A stretch of 64,000 nucleotides of DNA from an uncultured Rhizobiaceae bacterium (lineage in GTDB: Bacteria > Pseudomonadota > Alphaproteobacteria > Rhizobiales > Rhizobiaceae), in contig CAMYMG010000040.1 in NCBI GenBank assembly GCA_947259295.1, positions 1 through 64,000 of the forward strand. The letters are read 5' to 3'. The first letter of the stretch is position 1; every line of letters starts with the position of its first letter. Below the pieces are notes generated by a model. The model had not been told where the DNA came from. It saw only the letters and a program-made list of their open reading frames with translations, and did no database searches. Positions 16,631-25,067 of this stretch are shown here, piece after piece. Made by a program: the position numbers and the translations under genes.

Positions 16631-17875
16631 ATGCAGTCTGTCCTGTTCTTTGTGCTCGGCTTCCTGTCTGCCGGGTTTATCGCCCTGACTGTTGCTCCCG
16701 CGGTTTGGCGACGCGCTTCATTCCTGACGCGCAAGCGCATCGAGGCGTCGGTTCCGCTGACCCTGTCCGAGATTCAGGCCGACAAGGACCGGATGCGGGC
16801 CGAATTCGCCATGGCGACACGCCGCCTCGAGATCAACTTCAAGACGTTCCGGGAAAAGGCCGCGGCACAGATCGTCGAGATCAACCGCAACCGCGAGGAA
16901 CTCAAGCAACTGATGTCGGAGCGCAGCGAACGGCACGAGGCGCTGACAAAGCTCGAGGCGCAGGCCGGAGAGGTGCGGGCCGAGCTACGCAAGCGCGAGG
17001 ACCAGTTGCAGGTTCTCGCCGAGCAGCTGGCGCAGGCCGAGCATCTGCTGGAACAGCGGGCGGAGGAAATCGAGAAGCTCGGACGGATGTATGACGAGGC
17101 GACGTTCACGGCGTCCAACCGTCAGCTCGAGCTTGTGGCGCGCGAAGGCGAGATCGAAAAGCTTTCCGCCGACATGGCAACGCTGCGCAGCGAGCGGCGC
17201 GATATCGACCGGCGCAACAAGGAAATCGCGACAGAGAGCCGGAGTGCGCGCGAATCCCTGAAGACCGAACAGGAGCGCGCGCTCGCTCTCGAGGCCCGCA
17301 TCGAGCGGCTGCTCGCGACGATCGCCGACCGTGAGGAGACACTGGACAGGCGCGAGCGGGAAATGACCCGCCTGCGCGAGACGCTGAAGTCCGGCTCCGC
17401 TACGGAAGAAGAGCTGAATGCCCAGCTGGCAGCCCTGCAAGCCGACAAGCAGAAGCTCGAAGGCGAGCAGGTGGCGCTGAAGCAGCAGCTCTCGACGGTG
17501 TTGTCGGGCGCCAGGATCAAGGAGATGGAAAAGACGATTGCCAAGATCTCCGCCGACCGCGATCTGCTTGAAGAGCGACTGAAGCTGCTGACGCGCGAGA
17601 ACCGGAAACTCAAGGTCGACATCGCCGTTCACGAGCGCACCAAGTCCGAGGAATGGAGCGGCGAGCGTCGTGCCAGCGCCCATCTGCGCGAGCAGATGAA
17701 TGACCTGGCGGCGGAAGTCGTCAGGCTGACGGCCACGCTTGAAGGGCCTGACTCGCCCATCGCAAAGGCCATCGGCCTGGCACCGCGCGGTGGCCAGGAC
17801 AACGGCACGGGCACCAAGGTCGTCAGCCTGGCTGATCGCGTGCGGGCACTGCAGAGCGCCGCGTCGGCGGACTAG
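16631..17875 (+). CDS. Membrane-anchored long coiled-coil protein, unknown function
   Basis: I do not recognise a named family. The 414-residue product has one N-terminal membrane segment (VLFFVLGFLSAGFIALTVAPAVW) and then about 320 residues of almost unbroken coiled coil, rich in Glu, Arg, Leu and Gln, facing the cytoplasm if the positive-inside rule holds (RKRIEASVPL follows the segment). The C-terminal 50 residues are less charged (PDSPIAKAIGLAPRGG...SLADRVRALQSA). Such proteins occur widely in rhizobia next to trmH-like genes. A scaffold or envelope role is a guess. Confidence 0.65.
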   Translation: MQSVLFFVLGFLSAGFIALTVAPAVWRRASFLTRKRIEASVPLTLSEIQADKDRMRAEFAMATRRLEINFKTFREKAAAQIVEINRNREELKQLMSERSERHEALTKLEAQAGEVRAELRKREDQLQVLAEQLAQAEHLLEQRAEEIEKLGRMYDEATFTASNRQLELVAREGEIEKLSADMATLRSERRDIDRRNKEIATESRSARESLKTEQERALALEARIERLLATIADREETLDRREREMTRLRETLKSGSATEEELNAQLAALQADKQKLEGEQVALKQQLSTVLSGARIKEMEKTIAKISADRDLLEERLKLLTRENRKLKVDIAVHERTKSEEWSGERRASAHLREQMNDLAAEVVRLTATLEGPDSPIAKAIGLAPRGGQDNGTGTKVVSLADRVRALQSAASAD

Positions 17876-17880
17876 GAACC

Positions 17881-18678
17881 CTAGGCCCGGCTGAAGTGAT
17901 GCAGCGCGATGGCCGAGGCCGCCGCGACGTTCAGGCTGTCGAAGCCCGGTGCCATGCCGATCCGCGCCGTGCAGAGCCTCGACAGCAGGCTTTCCGGAAG
18001 ACCCTCGCCCTCGGTTCCGAGAAACAGCGCCAGGCGTTCGGGACGCGCCAGGTCGCGGAGATCGGCCGCTCCGGCCGGCGACAAGGCAAGCTGCGCAAAC
18101 CCCAGCTTGTCCAGCATGTCGGCAAGGCTGGCTGCGTCCGTGCCGGAGGCAAAAGGCACCTTCAGCGCAGCTCCCACGGAAACGCGGATCGCCTTGCGGT
18201 AGAGCGGATCGCAGCAGGCCTGATCGAGAAAGATCGCGTCGACGCCGAAGGCAGCAGCGTTGCGGAAGATGGCGCCGACATTGTCGTGGTTGGCGAGCCC
18301 GACCAGCACTAGCACCAAAGCTTGCGCAGGCAATGCCGAGGCGAGAGTTTCCGGCAGTTCGGGCGGCAGCTTGCGGCCGACGGCGAGTATGCCGCGGTGG
18401 ATGTGGAACCCCGCAATAGCGTCCATCACGTCTTGCGACGCGGCATAGACGGGGAGGTCGGGCGGCGCCTTTTTGAGGGTTTCAGCGAGGCCGGGCAAAC
18501 GGTTTTCCAGCACCAACACCGATTCCGGCGCAAAGCGCGCCGAGGAAAACAGCACGTTCAGCACGACCTTGCCCTCGGCGATGAAGCGGCCATGCCGGCC
18601 GGCAAGGTCGCGCTCGCGAATGGAGAGGTAGGGTGCGACGCGAGGATCGGTCGGGTCGTCGATGCGGGTGGCTTGCAT
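17881..18678 (-). CDS. TrmH/SpoU-family RNA 2'-O-methyltransferase
   Basis: A SPOUT methyltransferase of 265 residues. The N-terminal substrate-binding part (DDPTDPRVAPYLSIRERDLAGRHGRFIAEGKVVLNVLF) is followed by the knotted SAM-binding domain, with the three SpoU motifs visible in LVGLANHDNVGAIFRNAAAFG, LFLGTEGEGLPESLL and SLNVAAASAIALH. It methylates the 2'-hydroxyl of a tRNA or rRNA nucleotide; the exact target is not predictable. I start at MQATRIDDPTD (18678); the longer frame begins in unrelated sequence. It converges on the coiled-coil gene with a gap of five bases. Confidence 0.85.
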   Translation of the reverse strand: MQATRIDDPTDPRVAPYLSIRERDLAGRHGRFIAEGKVVLNVLFSSARFAPESVLVLENRLPGLAETLKKAPPDLPVYAASQDVMDAIAGFHIHRGILAVGRKLPPELPETLASALPAQALVLVLVGLANHDNVGAIFRNAAAFGVDAIFLDQACCDPLYRKAIRVSVGAALKVPFASGTDAASLADMLDKLGFAQLALSPAGAADLRDLARPERLALFLGTEGEGLPESLLSRLCTARIGMAPGFDSLNVAAASAIALHHFSRA

Positions 18679-18709
18679 GGGCGGACTATGCAGGATGCGG
18701 CAGCGATTG

Positions 18710-19468
18710 CTACTGCCCGCGCGCTTTGCGCGTGAGTTCGACAAGTATGCGCCGCAGGTCGCCAGCCTCGGAGAGGGGTTCGGGGAAGAAAATCCTTGCG
18801 ACCTCGTCGCCGGCTGCGATGTCGAAGCCCTCGACGTCGATGCCGGTCATCTGCCAGTCGCCATCCGCGGCATCGGCCAGGTGGCGGGCGATAGCTGCGA
18901 TCGCATCGAGGTGGTCGGCATTCATGTGGTCGAGCGCAGACTGCTCGGTTTCGGCCAGCGCGTCGACCACCGGCCCGGAAAGCAGAAGGTCATCGCGGCC
19001 GAGCAGGTAGGCCTTTCCGAAGCCGCCATTCAGGCTGGCTCGCTCGGGTTCGAGGCGAAAGATGGCGAAATCGCCGAGCCCGATATAGAGGCCGGCCTTT
19101 GGGTTGCGGTTCAGATAGCGGCGCCTGGCCCGGCTGTCGGCCGGTGACCCGAGCTCGAGGCGTTCGGCGCGACAGACCAGCGTCACGCGCGGATGGGCAA
19201 GCGGGTCGCCCTTGCCGAGCTGGCCGAGGAGTAGCGAGCAGCGCGGGTCGGCCATGATCGCCGGCGTATGGGCCGAAAGTTGCGAGACGAGGATGAGCGG
19301 CGCGCCATCGGCATCGGTGGCAACGCCCACTCGGCTTGCCAGCGGATATCCGCTGCCGGGATCGAGCACGGCAAGCGAGCCGGACCGTGCCGTGCGCATC
19401 AATCGATGCGCCAGCCGGATGGCTTGCGCGTCGGTCTCCCGGATGACGTCCTTGCTGTCGCTGATCAC
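18710..19468 (-). CDS. HugZ-like heme/FMN-binding split-barrel protein with DUF2470
   Basis: A 252-residue protein with an N-terminal pyridoxamine-phosphate-oxidase-like split barrel (RTARSGSLAVLDPGSGYPLASRVGVATDADGAPLILVSQLSAHT) and a C-terminal DUF2470 domain (EQSALDHMNADHLDAIAAIARHL). This is the layout of HugZ/HutZ heme-utilisation proteins. No heme transport genes are near, so the cofactor (heme or FMN) is uncertain. The most reasonable start is GTG 19468 (VISDSKDVIRE); the frame remains open further but without a ribosome site. Confidence 0.75.
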   Translation of the reverse strand: MISDSKDVIRETDAQAIRLAHRLMRTARSGSLAVLDPGSGYPLASRVGVATDADGAPLILVSQLSAHTPAIMADPRCSLLLGQLGKGDPLAHPRVTLVCRAERLELGSPADSRARRRYLNRNPKAGLYIGLGDFAIFRLEPERASLNGGFGKAYLLGRDDLLLSGPVVDALAETEQSALDHMNADHLDAIAAIARHLADAADGDWQMTGIDVEGFDIAAGDEVARIFFPEPLSEAGDLRRILVELTRKARGQ

Positions 19469-19526
19469 GCTTGCTCCAAAATTCGTTCCGTCTGCCGGAC
19501 GTTGGATGGCCGAGGCCGGATCGCCG

Positions 19527-20288
19527 CTATCTGGGAGCCATGCGCAGCGCACCATCGAGGCGGATGACCTCGCCGTTCAGCATCTGGTTGCCGATGATGT
19601 GGAGCGCAAGGGCGGCATATTCGGAGGGATCGCCGAGGCGGGACGGGAAGGGTACCGAGGCGCCGAGCGAATCTTGCGCCTCCTGCGGCAGGCCACGCAG
19701 CATCGCGGTGCTGAAGATGCCGGGCGCAATCGTCATGACGCGGATGCCGAGCCTGGCGAATTCGCGCGCGATCGGCAGCGTCATGGCGACGACGCCGCCC
19801 TTTGACGAGGCATAGGCTGCCTGGCCGATCTGGCCGTCATAGGCGGCGATGGACGCCGTGTTGATGACGACGCCGCGCTCTCCACCGTCGAGCGGATCGA
19901 GCGACATCATCCGATCTGCCACGAGCCGGATCGTGTTGAAGGTGCCGATCAGATTGACCTCGACGACCTTGCGAAAGTCATCGAGCGGGTGAGGGCCGTC
20001 GCGGCCGAGCGTCTTCGATGCGATCGCAATGCCGGCGCAGTTCACCAAAATGCGCGGCGAGGCCAGTTGCTCGATCGTCTGGGCGAGTGCCGTTTCGACG
20101 CTCGTCGCATCGGCGACATCGCAGTGCAGCGCAATGCCGCCGATGTCGGATGCCACCTTCCCGGCGGCATCGAGGCCGAGATCGAAAATCGCGATACGGG
20201 CGCCGGCCGCGGCAAGCGCTCGGGCGGTTGCCTCGCCCAGACCGGAGCCGCCGCCGGTTACGATTGCCGTATGACCGTTGGGGTTCAT
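19527..20288 (-). CDS. SDR-family dehydrogenase, 3-hydroxyacyl-CoA dehydrogenase type II-like
   Basis: The 253-residue product is a classical short-chain dehydrogenase: cofactor motif [21 protein letters not shown], and catalytic Ser and Tyr-x-x-x-Lys in [22 protein letters not shown]. The long insertion around [29 protein letters not shown] and the ending [14 protein letters not shown] resemble type II 3-hydroxyacyl-CoA dehydrogenases, which point to fatty or branched acyl-CoA oxidation. Its start overlaps the end of the preceding acetyltransferase gene by four bases, so the two are coupled. Confidence 0.82.
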   Translation of the reverse strand: MNPNGHTAIVTGGGSGLGEATARALAAAGARIAIFDLGLDAAGKVASDIGGIALHCDVADATSVETALAQTIEQLASPRILVNCAGIAIASKTLGRDGPHPLDDFRKVVEVNLIGTFNTIRLVADRMMSLDPLDGGERGVVINTASIAAYDGQIGQAAYASSKGGVVAMTLPIAREFARLGIRVMTIAPGIFSTAMLRGLPQEAQDSLGASVPFPSRLGDPSEYAALALHIIGNQMLNGEVIRLDGALRMAPR

Positions 20289-20851
20289 GCGATTGCCTTT
20301 GCCTGCGTGGCGCCAGTTTCGGCCCGTGGCCCATCTTCCGCAACCCTGGAGAGATCGGCGTGGCAGACCTCGCCGGCGAGCTTCGCGACGGCGTCCGGCA
20401 CCAATTCGACGGCGAGCAGCCGGTTCGGGTCCACGGGACGGGGCATGACGATTTGACCGCGCGGTATCCGCTTGAAGCCGAGAGGCCCGTAGTAGGGCTC
20501 GTCGCCGACCAAGAGGACCGCGGGTGCACCGGCCTGTTCGGCGGCTTCGAGCGCTATGCGGACGAGCTTGCGGCCGATGCCGAGATTCTTGAAGGCCGGA
20601 CGTACCGCAAGTGGTCCGAGCAGCAGGGCGCGACCCGTTCCTGCCGCGACGCGGGTCAGGCGCACGGAGGCGATGACGACGCCGCCATTCAGCGCGACGA
20701 AGGACAGGCTCCGCTCGTGGGGGCCGCCCTCACGTATGCGGTAGGCCGCGCGGGCGAAGCGGCCCGGCCCGAAGGCTTCTGCGTTGATTGCTTCGATCTC
20801 GGCATCATGCGCCGGGGCTTCCGGCAGGTAAGTCACGTCGGCAGGGATCAT
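20285..20851 (-). CDS. GNAT-family N-acetyltransferase
   Basis: This 188-residue protein carries the acetyl-CoA binding signature [31 protein letters not shown] and the beta-bulge region [18 protein letters not shown], both typical of the GNAT fold. The C-terminal 40 residues form a less conserved extension. The start is [13 protein letters not shown] (20851), since upstream residues are low-complexity. It is the promoter-proximal partner of the SDR gene. The substrate is unknown. Confidence 0.82.
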   Translation of the reverse strand: MIPADVTYLPEAPAHDAEIEAINAEAFGPGRFARAAYRIREGGPHERSLSFVALNGGVVIASVRLTRVAAGTGRALLLGPLAVRPAFKNLGIGRKLVRIALEAAEQAGAPAVLLVGDEPYYGPLGFKRIPRGQIVMPRPVDPNRLLAVELVPDAVAKLAGEVCHADLSRVAEDGPRAETGATQAKAIA

Positions 20852-21112
20852 GGTCTTTGCGTTCCGGTCAGACGAGGAAGATGGCTGCGCAAGCGGCAGC
20901 GTTGGCCAAACGGCGCCGTTCAGGCGCGGGCTTCCATTCGTCGTCGGTCGAACCGGAGTCTTGCAAAGATGCTTGTCATCGGACGGTTCCGCTAGCACCA
21001 TTTCGGCAGCGCGTCCATTGCGGTTTTTGCCGGCTGTTGACGAACTGTTCAGCCGCCGGGGGTTTCGACCGTCGATGCCTGGCCCTACATCGACTGAAAC
21101 AGGAGAATGATG

Positions 21113-22102
21113 ATGGGACTGCTGGTCGACGGAAAATGGACGGACAAATGGTACGATACCAAGGAGTCCGGCGGCAAATTCATCCGCTCGGAATCGCAGT
21201 GGCGCGATTGGGTCACCGTTGACGGAGCGCCAGCCGAAGGCCGCTCACGCGGGTTCAAGGCGGAACCGGGACGCTATCACCTCTATGTCTCGCTCGCCTG
21301 TCCATGGGCGCACCGGACCCTGATCATGCGCAAGCTCAAGAAGCTCGAAGACCTGATTTCGGTGTCCGTTGTGCATCATTACATGGGCAAGGAAGGTTGG
21401 ACCTTCCTCCAGGATGACGGCGCCACCGGCGACACGCTCTATGGGCTCGACTTCCTGCGTCAGATCTACACGAAGGCTGATCCGAAATATTCGGGCAGGG
21501 TCACCGTGCCTGTTCTCTGGGACAAGCAGGAAGAGACGATCGTGTCTAACGAGTCATCCGAGATCATCCGCATGCTGAACTCGGCGTTCGACGAATGGGG
21601 CGATGCCTCGCTCGACTTCTACCCGGAAGGGTCCCGCGAGGAGATCGACCGTATCAATGCTCTGGTCTACGATTCCATCAACAACGGAGTCTATCGTTCC
21701 GGCTTCGCCACGACGCAGTCGGCTTATGAGGAGGCCTTCGCCGAACTCTTCTCGGCGCTCGACCAGATCGAGCAGATCCTGGCACGGAAGCGGTATCTGG
21801 TGGGCGACGACATAACGGAAGCGGACTGGCGGCTGTTCACAACGCTGGTACGGTTCGATGCAGTCTATTTCGGGCACTTCAAGTGCAACCTGCGGCGTAT
21901 CGACGACTATCCGAATCTGTCGAACTATCTGCGCGACCTCTATCAGGTGCAGGGCGTGGCCGAGACGGTGAACATGCACCACATCAGGTCGCACTATTAT
22001 GGCAGCCACGATACGATCAATCCGACGGGCATCGTGCCGGTCGGGCCGGAGCTCGATTTTTCTGCTCCGCACAATCGCGGCAGGCTCGACGAGGCTGCGT
22101 GA
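21113..22102 (+). CDS. Glutathionyl-hydroquinone reductase (Omega-class GST-like)
   Basis: A 329-residue cytosolic enzyme of the YqjG/ECM4/PcpF type, which reduces glutathionyl-hydroquinones using glutathione. The N-terminal thioredoxin-like domain has the catalytic CPW motif in YVSLACPWAHRTLIMRKLK, and the C-terminal helical domain ends with the family signature region YFGHFKCNLRRIDDYPNLSNYLRDLYQ and NPTGIVPVGP. Three ATGs occur at 21107, 21110 and 21113; AGGAG at 21101-21105 is best spaced for the last. It is monocistronic. Confidence 0.9.
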   Translation: MGLLVDGKWTDKWYDTKESGGKFIRSESQWRDWVTVDGAPAEGRSRGFKAEPGRYHLYVSLACPWAHRTLIMRKLKKLEDLISVSVVHHYMGKEGWTFLQDDGATGDTLYGLDFLRQIYTKADPKYSGRVTVPVLWDKQEETIVSNESSEIIRMLNSAFDEWGDASLDFYPEGSREEIDRINALVYDSINNGVYRSGFATTQSAYEEAFAELFSALDQIEQILARKRYLVGDDITEADWRLFTTLVRFDAVYFGHFKCNLRRIDDYPNLSNYLRDLYQVQGVAETVNMHHIRSHYYGSHDTINPTGIVPVGPELDFSAPHNRGRLDEAA

Positions 22103-22116
22103 AGCCCACCGCTTCG

Positions 22117-22620
22117 CTACCAGTACGGCGAGGCCGGTTCGCCGGCGAAAACCTCGGCAATGCGTCTTAGTGTTGCCGGGGTAGTCTTGTCGGGTAGGGC
22201 GTCAAGCGGAAAGAAGCCCGACTCGGCAATCTCGCGGTCGGGCAGTTTCGGCGCCGTCTGCCGGAACGCCTCGATCAAGTAAAAGGCGACATGGTCGCGA
22301 CGGCTGGCGCCACGATTCAAATGCAGCGATTTCAACAGGGGCGGCGCCGTGAACAGGATGTTGCCTTCCTCCTGAAACTCCCGTTCCAGCGCTTCGGCCG
22401 CCGTTTCCCCGCGTTCCACTCCACCGCCCGGCAGTTGCCAGCCCGGCACGTAGGTATGCCGGATGAGGAACACCGACCGGTTCGAAGCGTCGAACACCAG
22501 GCCACGAACGCCGACGGTCATCGGCCGGGCCATGAGGAAATAGAGGTGAAAGAGCCTCGCCCGCAGGCCGGGCCAGCCGGTTTGCCGGAACGGATCGGCC
22601 GCGCCAGTCTTGTCTGTCAT
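22117..22620 (-). CDS. Nudix hydrolase
   Basis: A 167-residue pyrophosphohydrolase with a complete Nudix box (GGGVERGETAAEALEREFQEEG) at about residues 65-87. The N-terminal extension (FRQTGWPGLRARLFHLYFLMARPMTVGVRGLVFD) is typical of a rhizobial Nudix subgroup with unknown substrate. I start at MTDKTGAADP. It diverges from the phosphoesterase gene with only 50 bases between starts. Confidence 0.85.
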   Translation of the reverse strand: MTDKTGAADPFRQTGWPGLRARLFHLYFLMARPMTVGVRGLVFDASNRSVFLIRHTYVPGWQLPGGGVERGETAAEALEREFQEEGNILFTAPPLLKSLHLNRGASRRDHVAFYLIEAFRQTAPKLPDREIAESGFFPLDALPDKTTPATLRRIAEVFAGEPASPYW

Positions 22621-22670
22621 CGGCGGCGCCACGGGTAGCAAGCCGGCACGGCGTATCCTAGAAAGGCGTG

Positions 22671-23591
22671 ATGTTCAGGCTTGCACATATTTCCGACGTT
22701 CATCTGGGTCCGCTTCCGGCTGTAACCTATCGCGATCTCGCCTCCAAGCGGGTGATTGGCTACGTCAACTGGCAGCGCAACCGGCGCCGCTTCCTGCATG
22801 ACGGCGTGATCGACATGATCGCGGCCGACATTGCGGCCAACGCGCCCGATCATCTTGCGGTGACGGGCGACCTCGTCAATCTGGCGCTCGACGCCGAAAT
22901 CGCCGCGGCGAGATCCTGGCTCGTGGCACTGGGGGAGCCGGATGAGGTCTCGGTGGTGCCCGGCAACCACGACGCCTATGTGCCGGGCGCGTTCGACAAG
23001 GTGTGCCGCTCGTGGGGACCCTGGATGACCGGCGACGGGCTAGCCGCTCCGGTCGATCGGAACCAGTTTCCCTATATGCGTGTGCGGGGCCCGGTCGCGC
23101 TGATCGGCGTGTCGAGCGCGCGTGCGACCGCACCGTTCATGGCCAGCGGTTTCTTCCGTGAGGTCCAGGCGCATCGTCTGGCGAAGCTGCTTGACAAGGC
23201 GGGGGAGCAGGGCCTGTTTCGGGTGATCATGATCCATCATCCACCGGTGCGCGGCGCGGTTGCCCAGCACAAGCGCCTATTCGGCATCGGCAATTTCCAG
23301 AAGACGGTGCGCAAGCATGGCGCGGAACTGGTGCTGCACGGCCACTCCCATGATCCGTCGCTGAACTGGATCGATGGCGGAAAGAACCGCGTGCCGGTTG
23401 TCGGGGTATCGGCCGCGGGTCAGGCGGTGGGCGGATCGCATCCGCCGGCCCAGTGGAACCTGATGGAAGTCTCCGGCGAAGCCGGCGCCTGGTCGCTGCG
23501 GCTCGAGCGTCGCGGGCTGACCGGCCAGACGGTTCCAGTCGGGCAGATTTCCACGACGGAGCTTATCCGCGCGGGAAACGCGCGCGGATAG
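22671..23591 (+). CDS. Calcineurin-like metallophosphoesterase
   Basis: The 306-residue protein has all motifs of the binuclear metallophosphoesterase family: AHISDVHLG near the N-terminus, TGDLVNLALDAE, VVPGNHDAYVPG, MIHHPP and LHGHSHDPSL. It resembles the CpdA/Icc group of cyclic-nucleotide phosphodiesterases in layout, but the substrate cannot be inferred. The start is ATG 22671 with GAAAGG before it; an adjacent GTG at 22668 is also in frame. Its stop is one base from the end of the convergent neighbour. Confidence 0.85.
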   Translation: MFRLAHISDVHLGPLPAVTYRDLASKRVIGYVNWQRNRRRFLHDGVIDMIAADIAANAPDHLAVTGDLVNLALDAEIAAARSWLVALGEPDEVSVVPGNHDAYVPGAFDKVCRSWGPWMTGDGLAAPVDRNQFPYMRVRGPVALIGVSSARATAPFMASGFFREVQAHRLAKLLDKAGEQGLFRVIMIHHPPVRGAVAQHKRLFGIGNFQKTVRKHGAELVLHGHSHDPSLNWIDGGKNRVPVVGVSAAGQAVGGSHPPAQWNLMEVSGEAGAWSLRLERRGLTGQTVPVGQISTTELIRAGNARG

Positions 23592-23592
23592 A

Positions 23593-24198
23593 TTACTGGC
23601 CGAGACTCGCCATCAGCCGATCCCACAGCGCCATGACCGAGGCGATGAGGCCGACCAGAGCGCCTGCCGCCACAAGTCCCAGTCCCGACAAGAAGGGCCG
23701 CCAGCCGATTTGTTGCTGTCCGGCGGCGGGCGCTTGGCCATGCTCGGGGCGGACAAGACCTTGCAGCGCCGGTTCGGCCGAGCCTTCCATGAGGCGCTCG
23801 CGCTCGACGATCCTTTCGGCGACGTAGCGTGCCACCTGTTCGGCGACCGGCCCTATCGTGGCGGACTCCGCAAGCACGACCCGCCCGATCCGCGTATCCT
23901 TCACGAAACGATAGGTCCTGCGGTCGCGGCCCATGGCGACGTGGCTGACGGCGTCGATCCATAGGCGGGGCTGCAGGCCCGACGAAATGGTGAAATCGAA
24001 CAGGTCGATTTCGGCCGGCACTTCGCCAAAGACGGGCGCCAGTTCGGCCGCCAGAAGTTCAAGCCGCGTGCGGCTGGCCTCGCGCAGTTCGACCACGACG
24101 TCGTCGCGGTCGGCAGCGGCGTTCTTCACGTCGCGGATCACATCGGCCAGCCGCAGCACGGGCCGGTCGGATTTCAGATTGTCGCCGGTTTCGCTCAT
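23593..24198 (-). CDS. Conserved protein with C-terminal membrane anchor, unknown
   Basis: I cannot name a function. The 201-residue protein has a soluble part (residues 1-165) with a beta-rich core (EIDLFDFTISSGLQPRLWIDAVSHVAMGRDRRTYRFVKDTRIGRVVLAES), an Ala/Glu helical stretch, and a single C-terminal transmembrane segment (FLSGLGLVAAGALVGLIASVMALWD), so it is a tail-anchored protein facing the cytoplasm. The start is ATG 24198. I believe similar proteins occur in other Hyphomicrobiales, but cannot check. Confidence 0.6.
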   Translation of the reverse strand: MSETGDNLKSDRPVLRLADVIRDVKNAAADRDDVVVELREASRTRLELLAAELAPVFGEVPAEIDLFDFTISSGLQPRLWIDAVSHVAMGRDRRTYRFVKDTRIGRVVLAESATIGPVAEQVARYVAERIVERERLMEGSAEPALQGLVRPEHGQAPAAGQQQIGWRPFLSGLGLVAAGALVGLIASVMALWDRLMASLGQ

Positions 24199-24308
24199 AG
24201 CGTTTGGCTCCAGCCCCGCAGGGCATGGTTAAGGTGAGGTTAACATAGCGGTTTTGCGGCCGCACTCAAGCGGCGGATGCCGCGGGCCCAATTGTCGAAT
24301 GCCGGGTC

Positions 24309-25067
24309 TCATACGGCGGAGGAAAGCAGTGCCGCCACCATGTCGGGCCGCTCTTCGACCAGCATGTGCCCGGCGCCCTCGGCGCGAACGACATCGAAGC
24401 GGTCCGGCAGGCCCGAGGACTGCTCGAAGGGCAGAACGGGATCGGCGTCGCCCCAGAGCAGGCGTACCGGCATCCGCAGCCCTGCCATCGCTTCGCGCGG
24501 GATCTCGCCCTGGCGGCCGCCACGCGTGATCGCTGCCGCGATCTCGACGAGGCTCTCGGTCTGGCCGGGCAAGGCCCGCATGCGGTGCAAGAGGTCGACG
24601 GATGGCTGCGGCACGGCGATACAGGGCGCCGACATGGCGGCGAGGCTGGCCTTGATATCGTCGCGCGAAACGGCTTCGGCATAGCGGCGAAGCAGAGGTC
24701 CATTGATTTCCCCGCCAAATCCTCCGGGGGCCAGCAGCGTCAGCGACGCGACCATCCCGGGAGCGGAAAGGCCGATCAGCGTGGCGATGGCGCCGCCCAT
24801 GGAATGACCGACGATGTGCGCGTGCCGGACCCCGCGCGTTCGAAGGTCCGAAGCGATCAGGCCCGCGCTGGCGCTCGGTCGCGTTCCCGGCAGCGCCAGC
24901 GACGCGCCATGGCCCGGCAGGTCGTAGGCAATGGTGCGGATCGTGCCGCCGGCAGAGCCGACGACGTGGTCCCAGACGCCATGGACGGCGCCAAAGCCGT
25001 GCAGCAGCACGAGCGCCGTATCTCCCCCGCCGGAATCGGTCGCGAAAGGCGGGGGAGGCAGCGTCAC
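24309..25067 (-). CDS. Alpha/beta-fold hydrolase coupled to leuA
   Basis: A 252-residue hydrolase with the oxyanion-hole region LVLLHGFGAVHGVWD, the nucleophile elbow GHSMGG (Ser catalytic), a late Asp in LLWGDADPVLPFE and the catalytic His in GAGHMLVEE. The apparent start is GTG 25067, which overlaps the leuA stop as GTGA, so translation is coupled to leuA. The family covers esterases, C-C hydrolases and haloperoxidase-like enzymes. A link to leucine synthesis is not evident from its sequence. Confidence 0.8.
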   Translation of the reverse strand: MTLPPPPFATDSGGGDTALVLLHGFGAVHGVWDHVVGSAGGTIRTIAYDLPGHGASLALPGTRPSASAGLIASDLRTRGVRHAHIVGHSMGGAIATLIGLSAPGMVASLTLLAPGGFGGEINGPLLRRYAEAVSRDDIKASLAAMSAPCIAVPQPSVDLLHRMRALPGQTESLVEIAAAITRGGRQGEIPREAMAGLRMPVRLLWGDADPVLPFEQSSGLPDRFDVVRAEGAGHMLVEERPDMVAALLSSAV